In this document: positions 1 through 5,875 of the stretch, in pieces | Position numbering within the stretch: the first letter of the stretch is position 1 | Layout of the letters: every line of letters begins with the position of its first letter | From: Candidatus Omnitrophota bacterium | Lineage (GTDB): Bacteria; Omnitrophota; Gorgyraeia; Gygaellales; Profunditerraquicolaceae | Assembly (NCBI GenBank): GCA_016931435.1 | Contig: JAFGET010000187.1 | Span: 1-6,055 of the forward strand | Length of the DNA: 6,055 bases | Direction: 5' to 3' | Notes under the pieces: generated by a model | The model's input: only the letters and a program-made list of their open reading frames with translations | Database searches by the model: none | What the model was told of the DNA's origin: nothing | Program-made: the position numbers and the translations under genes

Positions 1-463
1 CCCGGGAAGTTTTGATTTCTCCGTAATCCTTGCCTTCGAGTTGTTTGCTTAATAAAATAGAGGCAAGGGCGTGTTTTTTCCGATGGAACTTAAGGAATCG
101 GCCCGGGTCAAACCGGCAGAAAGAATCGCCGTTTAAGACAAAAAAATACTTTCCTTTGATCAATCTTCCGGCATTTTTTACCGCGCCGCCAGTGCCCAGC
201 GGATTTTTCTCCCGGCAAAAAGATATCTTTAATCCTTTATGCCTGCCGCGGTAATACCTCTTAAACACATCCGCCTTATAACCTATTCCCAGGATAAATC
301 TGCGCAGACCTAAATTAGCTAAATAATTTATGATGATATCTAAAAACGGGCGGTCTGCGACTGTCACCATGCACTTGGGAGTTTTTCCGGAAACCTTCCT
401 TAACCTTTTCCCTAAACCGCCGCAAAGAATCAAAACCTCTGTATCTGCTAAAGTATTCAACAT
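1..463 (-). CDS. Sugar-1-phosphate nucleotidyltransferase, HddC-like (3' end cut by window edge)
   Basis: This is the N-terminal 154 residues of a nucleotidyltransferase that would join a sugar 1-phosphate to an NTP to make an NDP-sugar in the cytoplasm. Visible signatures are the glycine-rich NTP-binding loop LCGGLGKRL (residues 13-21) with P29-K30 behind it, the LGTGGAV motif (89-95), which is typical of this superfamily, and NGD (111-113), whose Asp would bind metal. The position after P29-K30 is Cys31, where most relatives have Pro (PKP). The adjacent HddA-like kinase favours D-glycero-D-manno-heptose 1-phosphate guanylyltransferase (HddC); a mannose- or glucose-1-phosphate nucleotidyltransferase cannot be excluded without the C-terminus. 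The ATG at 463 lies 4 bases after the kinase stop codon and has no clear Shine-Dalgarno, so translation is probably coupled to the kinase. The in-frame TTG that follows it is a less likely start. The family call is firm and the substrate is inferred. Confidence 0.85.
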   Translation of the reverse strand, partial: MLNTLADTEVLILCGGLGKRLRKVSGKTPKCMVTVADRPFLDIIINYLANLGLRRFILGIGYKADVFKRYYRGRHKGLKISFCREKNPLGTGGAVKNAGRLIKGKYFFVLNGDSFCRFDPGRFLKFHRKKHALASILLSKQLEGKDYGEIKTSR

Positions 464-467
464 CCGG

Positions 468-1460
468 TTAAATGTTCTGGGGATTATAATATACTATCTG
501 GCTGCCCTCGTTCTCGAAAGAAAACCTGACCTCCAGCAATTTTTTAAGCGCCCTGCGCAGCCTTTCCCTTTTTTGCGGCACGACAAAGAACAACATGAAC
601 CCCCCGCCGCCTGCACCCAATAATTTCCCGCCTATAGCGCCGTTACGCAAACCGATATTATACAATTCATTCACCTGGGTGGTAGAGATCTTCTCGGAAA
701 GCTTTCTTTTGATCAGCCATGATTCATGAAGTAATTTTCCGAATTCCTTTATGTCGCGACAGCTGTTTAAGACATCCACTCCGTGGTCGACCATCTGGCG
801 CATCGTCGCCAGCTCTTTCTTCCTCCTGTGAGTATTTTTTATCTGGTCCGCGGCGATCTCGGAGGCAAAACGCGAGAAACCGGTAAAGACCAGCATAAGA
901 TGCTCCTGCAATTGTTTTATACGCTCTCTCTGCAGGGTCATCGGTTCCAGCCGGAAATTATGGTCGTTGTGGAATATTATCTTGTTAAACCCTCCGTAAG
1001 CCACGGCAATCTGGTCCTGGGAACCTACGTTTTCGCGTAACACATCCCTCTCTACATGAATTGCCTGCTTAGCCAATTCTGCTTTAGAGGCGATATTTCC
1101 CTTTAAGGCGTATAGGGAATTAAGCATCCCCACAGTGAAGGCGGAGCTTGACCCCAAGCCTGAACGCGCCGGAAGGTCCCCGTCATGATGGATCTCAAGG
1201 CCTTTATTGATCTTATGTAATTTTATCAAAGACCGCACGACGGGATGCTGTATCTCTCCTCCGGACCTGACATTTTCTATCAATGAATACACGATCCTGT
1301 GCTTGTGCTCAAAAAACGGCGGAAGGTAACGCACGCTGATATAACAATATTTATCTATAGTCGTAGATAATACCGCTCCGCTATTCTTTCTATACCATAC
1401 CGGATAATCAGTGCCTCCGCCAAAGAAAGAAATCCTAAAAGGCGTCCTGCTGATGATCAT
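468..1460 (-). CDS. GHMP-family sugar kinase, D-glycero-D-manno-heptose 7-phosphate kinase (HddA) type
   Basis: This 330-residue GHMP kinase should phosphorylate a sugar phosphate at the anomeric carbon; in the HddA family that is D-glycero-D-manno-heptose 7-phosphate to the 1,7-bisphosphate. The N-terminus ISRTPFRISFFGGGTDYP (residues 3-20) is the family hallmark of HddA-like kinases. The ATP-binding motif 2, LPARSGLGSSSAF, is at 96-108, followed by GSQDQ (146-150), and the C-terminal motif GGKLLGAGGGGF is at 277-288. The length is normal and all GHMP motifs are intact. The ATG at 1460 overlaps the stop of the preceding transketolase gene as ATGA (1457-1460), and a Shine-Dalgarno AGGGAG (1467-1472) sits 6 bases upstream, so both coupling and independent initiation are possible. 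The gene lies directly before an HddC-like nucleotidyltransferase, matching the kinase and guanylyltransferase pairing of GDP-heptose pathways. Other GHMP sugar kinases, such as fucokinase-like enzymes, are alternatives, but the start motif fits HddA best. Confidence 0.9.
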   Translation of the reverse strand: MIISRTPFRISFFGGGTDYPVWYRKNSGAVLSTTIDKYCYISVRYLPPFFEHKHRIVYSLIENVRSGGEIQHPVVRSLIKLHKINKGLEIHHDGDLPARSGLGSSSAFTVGMLNSLYALKGNIASKAELAKQAIHVERDVLRENVGSQDQIAVAYGGFNKIIFHNDHNFRLEPMTLQRERIKQLQEHLMLVFTGFSRFASEIAADQIKNTHRRKKELATMRQMVDHGVDVLNSCRDIKEFGKLLHESWLIKRKLSEKISTTQVNELYNIGLRNGAIGGKLLGAGGGGFMLFFVVPQKRERLRRALKKLLEVRFSFENEGSQIVYYNPQNI

Positions 1461-2440
1461 CTTTTTCTCCCTCTTTTTATCTGCATTAATTTTTTAACCG
1501 CCATTACTACTCCTGCCGTATCGATGCCGTTCAAACGATGGAGATGCTCCCTATTGCCTAACCTGAAATCATACTTATCCTTAAAGCCTATCGAGGAAAA
1601 GCCGGCGCATATCCCTTTCTTATGTAACAACCGCAAAACAGCGCTATCTAACCCCCCTTTTTCGATAAAGGCCTCTTCCATAGTCACGACATTATCGTAT
1701 TTCTTAAGTATGCGGCCCAATCCTTCCTCATTGAGCGGCTTTAACCTAAATACGTCCAGGACTCCGCAGCTAAAGCCGTCTTTTTGCAATTGCCGGCAGG
1801 CTGAAAGCGCGGTATGAGTCATATAACCTGTGGCTACCAGGCATACTTTTCTGCCCGCGGCCAACTCGCTGTATCCTTTTTCAAAATCAGCCTTGTGCAT
1901 TTCTGAACCGTATATCTTCATCAGAGGTTTGGCGTCAAAACGAAGGTATTTGGGGCAATTTAAATTTAAGCAGGCATCTGCAAGCTTGGCCGCTAATACC
2001 CAGTCGCTAGGTGAAAATACCATAAAATTCGGAAGTAGGCGCATTATGGATATATCTTCCAAACAATGATGCGTCGGCCCGGATACTTCATAGCTTACTC
2101 CCGCCCCCACTCCTATTAAATTCACGTTCAGGGGGGAGACTTGAGAATGTATAGAGAGATTCACCCTGTTCTGCTCGTAAGAACGCATGGTTAAAAAAGG
2201 CGCAATGGCATAGGTAAAGACCTTAAAGCCCTCCAAGGACAGTCCGGTGGCGATATTGATCATGTTCTGTTCGGCGATGCCGACATTGATGAACCTTTGC
2301 GGGAAATCCCTCCTTATTTTATCCAGAACGGGAGCCCCGAAGTCGGCGCAAAGGAAAAATATTTTTTTATCCTGCCTCATTTTCCTGTGAACCTCATCCA
2401 GGAAGGCATCGCGCATAGTCTTATGCATATTATTCTTCAT
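1457..2440 (-). CDS. Split transketolase, C-terminal subunit (pyrimidine-binding and C-terminal domains)
   Basis: This is the second half of a two-gene transketolase. Residues are counted from the ATG at 2440 (327 aa). The pyrimidine-binding domain carries GIAEQNMINIATGLSLEG (54-71), whose Glu57 is the residue that activates thiamine diphosphate. GPTHHCLEDI (121-130) matches the family's conserved THH/LEDI segment. The C-terminal transketolase domain starts near residue 195 (KVCLVATG, 198-205) and includes VTMEEAFIEKGGL (252-264). With the N-terminal subunit it would transfer a two-carbon ketol unit between sugar phosphates. The start is uncertain. A GTG at 2446 (329 aa), an ATG at 2440 and an ATG at 2428 are all in frame. 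I chose 2440 because an AAAAGG stretch lies about 5 bases upstream; it overlaps the N-subunit gene by 11 bases. A 1-deoxyxylulose-5-phosphate synthase half is less likely, since the paired N-terminal protein is transketolase-like. Confidence 0.92.
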   Translation of the reverse strand: MKNNMHKTMRDAFLDEVHRKMRQDKKIFFLCADFGAPVLDKIRRDFPQRFINVGIAEQNMINIATGLSLEGFKVFTYAIAPFLTMRSYEQNRVNLSIHSQVSPLNVNLIGVGAGVSYEVSGPTHHCLEDISIMRLLPNFMVFSPSDWVLAAKLADACLNLNCPKYLRFDAKPLMKIYGSEMHKADFEKGYSELAAGRKVCLVATGYMTHTALSACRQLQKDGFSCGVLDVFRLKPLNEEGLGRILKKYDNVVTMEEAFIEKGGLDSAVLRLLHKKGICAGFSSIGFKDKYDFRLGNREHLHRLNGIDTAGVVMAVKKLMQIKRGRKR

Positions 2441-3263
2441 CCGCACCTTTTAATAGATCAGAGACCTCGTTATTGCTTAATGATTTTATATGGCAAAGCG
2501 CATCCGATTCCAAAGACGGCACGCCTTTACCTTTGACGGTCTTGGCGATAACTACCTTGGGGTACCGTGTCTTGTCGCTTTTTAGCCTCGCCAGGCACTG
2601 CCTAAGAGCCAAAACATCGTGGCCGTCGACCGTTTCGGCTTTCCATCCGAAAGCCCTGAATTTTTGCTCATACGGCCTTAAATCAATTATCCGTCGGCAA
2701 TAATCCAGCATGCTTATACCGTTATTATCCACAATAGCGATAATATTACTTAATTTATGGTGGCCGGCAAACATCACTGCTTCCCAGACCGAGCCTTCAT
2801 AAAGCTCTCCGTCTCCGATCAGCGCAAAGACCTTGTGCCTATCTTTAGCCAAACGCAAGGCGATACTGATGCCGCAGGAAACTCCCAGGCCGTGCCCGAG
2901 AGAGCCGTTGGTAGTCTCTATCCCGGGTATAAGCGTGTCCGGGATAGAACCTAAAAAAGAACCGGCCTGGCATACCCTCCTAAGTTCCCGAGGATTAAAA
3001 AAACCCAGATCCGCCAGGATAGGATATATGCTTACCGCCCCGTGGCCTTTACTTAAAACCAACCTGTCTCTTTTTGCTGATTTCTTGCCTCTTTTATCAA
3101 AAGACAAAACTTTCCCGTAATACAAAGCGGTAAGTATCTCTACGCAGGAAAGAGAAGAAGCGACCCTTGTCTGAGGAGCGATTCCGTGGATCCTGATGGT
3201 CTCTCTTCTTACCCAATCAGCCTTATCTTTCAATGATTTTTTTGACTTAAGAATTCTTTTCAA
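2430..3263 (-). CDS. Split transketolase, N-terminal thiamine-diphosphate-binding subunit
   Basis: This 277-residue protein is the pyrophosphate-binding half of a two-subunit transketolase. The thiamine diphosphate and Mg2+ motif is present as GDGE (150-153) followed 26 residues later by N180-N181. SKGHG (71-75), GHGLG (123-127) and DGH (213-215) supply conserved active-site histidines. KTVKGKGVP (241-249) ends the domain. Stand-alone subunits of about this size are normal for split transketolases, so this is not a truncated gene. The start codon is TTG at 3263: a GAGGA Shine-Dalgarno lies 8 bases upstream, no ATG occurs in frame before the conserved region, and the product begins with the expected basic helix. 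The gene follows the SDR gene by 15 bases and overlaps the C-terminal subunit gene, as expected for subunits made together. In this locus it more likely serves sugar-precursor synthesis than central metabolism; that is inference from context. Confidence 0.92.
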   Translation of the reverse strand: MKRILKSKKSLKDKADWVRRETIRIHGIAPQTRVASSLSCVEILTALYYGKVLSFDKRGKKSAKRDRLVLSKGHGAVSIYPILADLGFFNPRELRRVCQAGSFLGSIPDTLIPGIETTNGSLGHGLGVSCGISIALRLAKDRHKVFALIGDGELYEGSVWEAVMFAGHHKLSNIIAIVDNNGISMLDYCRRIIDLRPYEQKFRAFGWKAETVDGHDVLALRQCLARLKSDKTRYPKVVIAKTVKGKGVPSLESDALCHIKSLSNNEVSDLLKGADEE

Positions 3264-3271
3264 CGCGGATA

Positions 3272-3276
3272 TCCTC
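3272..3276 (-). promoter_or_regulatory. Ribosome binding site that decides the TTG start of the transketolase N-subunit
   Basis: GAGGA on the minus strand lies 8 bases before the TTG at 3263, inside the 15-base gap after the SDR gene's stop codon. Its spacing is optimal for that TTG and no other start codon is suitably placed, so it supports a non-ATG start. Confidence 0.75.
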
Positions 3277-3278
3277 AG

Positions 3279-4220
3279 TTAAGGATTATTTGAAAACTCG
3301 TTCTTTCTATATTTTACGATACTATAAGCCTTGATCAATTCTTTTATACCGTCATCAAGGGAAAACCTGGGCTTAAAACCGGCTTTCTCGATCTTTTCAT
3401 TACTTACTATATAATCCCTTTTATCCGGGTCCTCCCCTACTTCGGCTACGCCATAATAAAAACGCGGCAGGCATGTCTTTATTTTTTCGCACAATTCCCT
3501 TTTTGAAATATTGGCGTCGGATAAACCAAGGTTATAGATATTGTTTTTTAACTTATCCCAGTTATTTATAGCGTGTAAAAAACCCCTCACCACATCACGG
3601 ATATGTATGTAATTCCTCTTGGCATCCGCTTCAAACACCACGACAAATCCGTCGGTAACCGCCCTGTAAACAAAATCATTCACCAATAAGTCGATACGCA
3701 TCCTGGGAGATGCGCCGAAAACAGTAGCCAGCCTGAAAGAAACACAATTACCCGAATCAGTAAGGATCTTTTCCGCCTCTACCTTTAATCTTCCGTAAAG
3801 AGAAACGGGCTTAAGAGGCGTTTCTTCCGTGCAGAATACTCCGCGCTGGCCTATGCCATATCCGCTGTTAGTCGTGGGGAATATTATCTTCTGCTCTTGC
3901 CTTCTGTATTTTAACATCATCTTCAAGGCATCTACTAAAATAGAGCCGGCTTCCTGCGGGAATCGGCTGCAGATAGGAGCGCCGGTCAGGCAGGCTAAGG
4001 GGAAAATGACATCCGCATCCTTCACGCAGGAAGAGACCGTTTTTTCATCCCGCACGTCGGCCCGGATGATGTTGAATTTATCGTGATAACAACATTCTAG
4101 AAGTGAGGCTTGATTATGCATAAAATTATCCACGGCTGTGACTTGGTGCCCTTCACCTAATAATGTCGGAACGAGCACGGAACCGATATAACCTGCTGCG
4201 CCTGTAACAAGTATTTTCAT
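3279..4220 (-). CDS. Extended SDR nucleotide-sugar epimerase or reductase (NAD-dependent epimerase/dehydratase family)
   Basis: This 313-residue extended short-chain dehydrogenase probably acts on a nucleotide-linked sugar in the cytoplasm. The Rossmann loop GAAGYIG (7-13) is intact, and Asp31 at the end of the second strand suggests NAD(H) preference. The catalytic segment is TTNSGYG (116-122), and the YxxxK pair is Tyr142 and Lys146. The dehydratase signature (Asp-Glu after the catalytic Thr) is absent, which argues for an epimerase or reductase rather than a 4,6-dehydratase. RLATVFGASPRMR (163-175) and RNYIHIRDVVRGF (202-214) are substrate-side elements common to UDP-glucose 4-epimerase relatives. 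The ATG at 4220 has a GAGGAG Shine-Dalgarno at 4230-4235, 9 bases away. The gene begins 3 bases after the stop of the fucose-synthase-like gene. Which sugar it acts on cannot be read from the sequence; a GDP-heptose is suggested only by the neighbouring kinase and nucleotidyltransferase. Confidence 0.9.
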   Translation of the reverse strand: MKILVTGAAGYIGSVLVPTLLGEGHQVTAVDNFMHNQASLLECCYHDKFNIIRADVRDEKTVSSCVKDADVIFPLACLTGAPICSRFPQEAGSILVDALKMMLKYRRQEQKIIFPTTNSGYGIGQRGVFCTEETPLKPVSLYGRLKVEAEKILTDSGNCVSFRLATVFGASPRMRIDLLVNDFVYRAVTDGFVVVFEADAKRNYIHIRDVVRGFLHAINNWDKLKNNIYNLGLSDANISKRELCEKIKTCLPRFYYGVAEVGEDPDKRDYIVSNEKIEKAGFKPRFSLDDGIKELIKAYSIVKYRKNEFSNNP

Positions 4221-4223
4221 ATT

Positions 4224-5156
4224 TTACTTCTCCTCATTTCTAGAATACCATCTGTAGGTTTGTCTTATGCCTTCTAACAGCGTGACTCTGTTTTTCCAGC
4301 CTGTCTTTTTGATTTTACGGCTGTCTAAAAGCTTCCTTTGTGTGCCTTCGGGTTTAGTGCGGTCAAAATAGACCTTGCCGCTAAAACCAGAGACTTCTTT
4401 TATGCACATGGCAAGATAAGCTATCGAGACATCCTTGCCGGAACCTATATTGATCAGGTCGGGCCCGGAATACCCTCCCATCAATACCAGGCAAGCGCGC
4501 ATAAGGTCGTCGATATGGATGAATTCTCTCCTAGCTTTGCCTGTGCCCCAGACTAAGACCTCCGGCAAGACTTTTGCCTTAGCTTCATGGAATTTACGGA
4601 TAAGCGCGGATATCACATGGCTGTTTTCAAGGTCAAAATGGCTTCCCGGGCCGTAAACGGTAGCGGGGATTGCACTGATAAATCTGGTTTTATACTGCTT
4701 ATTATAAGCCTGGCACATCTTTATTGCGGCGATATTAGCTATAGAATAAGCCTCATTGGTGCTCTCCGGGGCCCCGGATAAAAGATATTCTTCTCTCATT
4801 GGCTGAGGACAATGCTTCGGATAAACACAAGAACTGGCAAGGAATAAAAGCTTTCTTACCCCCATCTTGTAGGAGTGGTGTATGACCCCTGCCAGGGCCT
4901 GGGTATTATAATAACAAAAATCAGCCGGATACCTGATGTTTGCGGCGATCCCCCCTGACCTTACGGGAAACAAAAAAACATATTCCGGATTTGACTTTGA
5001 AAAAATCCGGCCTAATTGTTTCTGACATGCCAGGTCCGCGCCCTCCTTCTTATCGGTAAAAACAAAACGAAAGCCTTTTTTGCGCAAAAAATGCTCGAGC
5101 TTTTCCGCGGCAAAATTTTCTCCTGCGGCAATAAGTATCCTGCTTTTAGTATCCAT
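4224..5156 (-). CDS. GDP-L-fucose synthase-like SDR protein with degenerate cofactor site
   Basis: This 310-residue protein aligns by eye along its whole length with GDP-L-fucose synthase (WcaG/Fcl, a C3/C5-epimerase and C4-reductase). Shared landmarks are SGGIAAN (67-73), YPADF (76-80), LASSCVYPK (106-114) with the Ser and Cys of the active site, Tyr137, ENSHVISALIRKFHEA (177-192) with His180 and Arg187, VWGTG (202-206) and REFIHIDDL (210-218). Two parts are abnormal. The glycine-rich NADP loop reads AGENFAAEK (11-19), keeping only the first glycine, and the YxxxK lysine is Asn141. Substrate-side residues are therefore kept while the cofactor side is eroded. It may be a non-catalytic partner of the next SDR, or catalyse a different step. 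The ATG at 5156 lies 3 bases after the glycosyltransferase stop; the nearest Shine-Dalgarno-like GAGG is about 15 bases away, so translation is probably coupled. The family is clear, the activity is not. Confidence 0.88.
   Translation of the reverse strand: MDTKSRILIAAGENFAAEKLEHFLRKKGFRFVFTDKKEGADLACQKQLGRIFSKSNPEYVFLFPVRSGGIAANIRYPADFCYYNTQALAGVIHHSYKMGVRKLLFLASSCVYPKHCPQPMREEYLLSGAPESTNEAYSIANIAAIKMCQAYNKQYKTRFISAIPATVYGPGSHFDLENSHVISALIRKFHEAKAKVLPEVLVWGTGKARREFIHIDDLMRACLVLMGGYSGPDLINIGSGKDVSIAYLAMCIKEVSGFSGKVYFDRTKPEGTQRKLLDSRKIKKTGWKNRVTLLEGIRQTYRWYSRNEEK
4230..4235 (-). promoter_or_regulatory. Ribosome binding site of the 313-residue SDR gene
   Basis: GAGGAG on the minus strand is 9 bases before the ATG at 4220 and lies inside the last codons of the upstream fucose-synthase-like gene. 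It supports this ATG as the start and shows that the gene can initiate independently despite the 3-base gap. Confidence 0.75.
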
Positions 5157-5159
5157 GTA

Positions 5160-5861
5160 TCAGGGTGTGAACCTCTCCTTTATCACCTCTGTCAAAAAAG
5201 CCGCTCCCCATTGGAATATCTTCAATTTCCTCTGCCCGCCCAGGCGCGCCGGTTCATCTCCGGGTATCTCTCCTATCTTAAGCCTTCTTTTTGCCGCGCG
5301 CATGGATAACAGGGGTTCCCAACTGATCTTGGTGCGAAAGAGTTTTTCTTCAAAATCAAAACTTGAATCCTTATCTAATTCAAGCCTGGCCATCAGATCC
5401 TTTTTGTAAGCACGGTATATGACCATCGCGTCTGTATAATGCGCAGCGAAAACAAGGTTTATCAAAGAAGTGAACATCCAATTGCCGAAACCGGTGATAA
5501 TATCATCGTCGTAACTTTTCGCCCCCTTAGCGTAACGGGAGACGATCACCATATCATAGCCTTCTTTCATCTTCTCGATCAAAGGCGGAATGAGTTCCGG
5601 GATAGAGTTGCCGTCGGGGCTAAAGGTGATCACGATATCGCCGGTTATATGCTTCCAGGCCTCTTCATATCCTTTGCGCAGCCCCGGCTTTTTCTGGATC
5701 ACTACAGTATACCCCTGAGACCTGGCGTATTCGATTGTCCCGTCGGTAGAATTACCGTCAAGTATGATGACCTGGTCTACCCATTCTCTTTTTACCAACG
5801 GCATTATTTTCTTCATTCCCTCGATCTCATTAAGGACGGGGACTAAAAGAGTAGTTTTCAT
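5160..5861 (-). CDS. Family 2 glycosyltransferase, polyprenol-phosphate sugar transferase type
   Basis: This 233-residue GT-A fold glycosyltransferase probably moves a sugar from a nucleotide donor to a polyprenyl phosphate or glycan acceptor at the inner face of the membrane. It starts with the GT2 strand LLVPVLNEIEGM (5-16), then ILDGNSTDGT (33-42), which binds the nucleotide, and GLRKGYEEAW (60-69). SRYAKGAKSYDDD (108-120) matches the DPM1-like branch. A putative catalytic FEEKL is at 170-174. The usual DxD is changed to SPD (81-83), keeping only the second Asp. There is no C-terminal pair of membrane helices, so it is a soluble or peripheral protein, shorter than ArnC/GtrB-type enzymes. 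The ATG at 5861 has a perfect AGGAGG Shine-Dalgarno 8 bases upstream. It follows a membrane protein that may use its lipid-linked product. Donor and acceptor are unknown. Confidence 0.88.
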   Translation of the reverse strand: MKTTLLVPVLNEIEGMKKIMPLVKREWVDQVIILDGNSTDGTIEYARSQGYTVVIQKKPGLRKGYEEAWKHITGDIVITFSPDGNSIPELIPPLIEKMKEGYDMVIVSRYAKGAKSYDDDIITGFGNWMFTSLINLVFAAHYTDAMVIYRAYKKDLMARLELDKDSSFDFEEKLFRTKISWEPLLSMRAAKRRLKIGEIPGDEPARLGGQRKLKIFQWGAAFLTEVIKERFTP

Positions 5862-5869
5862 TTATTCTG

Positions 5870-5875
5870 CCTCCT
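5870..5875 (-). promoter_or_regulatory. Strong ribosome binding site of the glycosyltransferase, overlapping the upstream stop codon
   Basis: AGGAGG on the minus strand sits 8 bases before the ATG at 5861. Its first two bases are also the last two of the TAG stop codon (5874-5876) of the upstream membrane-protein gene, which links termination of that gene closely to initiation of this one. Confidence 0.85.

Noticed and set aside
1..6. The cccggg palindrome at the left edge
   Set aside because: It is a short chance palindrome inside the nucleotidyltransferase coding sequence (Ser-Arg codons) and shows no sign of being a functional site.
330..623. A 97-codon plus-strand open frame across the kinase and nucleotidyltransferase junction
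   Set aside because: It is antisense to conserved coding sequence of both genes, with no recognisable product or ribosome binding site of note.
1457..3263. A frameshifted single transketolase gene
   Set aside because: Both halves have their own start and stop and full domain content; stand-alone N and C subunits of these sizes are a known natural arrangement.
3264..3278. An internal promoter or terminator in the largest gap
   Set aside because: The gap is only 15 bases and is filled by the ribosome binding site of the next gene; no hairpin with a T-run is present.
4224..5156. A frameshift explaining the missing glycine loop of the fucose-synthase-like protein
   Set aside because: The frame aligns without a break before, through and after the loop (residues 7-80), so the changes are substitutions and not a shifted segment.
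5439..5846. A 135-codon open frame on the plus strand
   Set aside because: It lies entirely antisense to the GT2 glycosyltransferase, which has clear family motifs and a perfect ribosome binding site; the plus-strand product has no recognisable domain and is a shadow.
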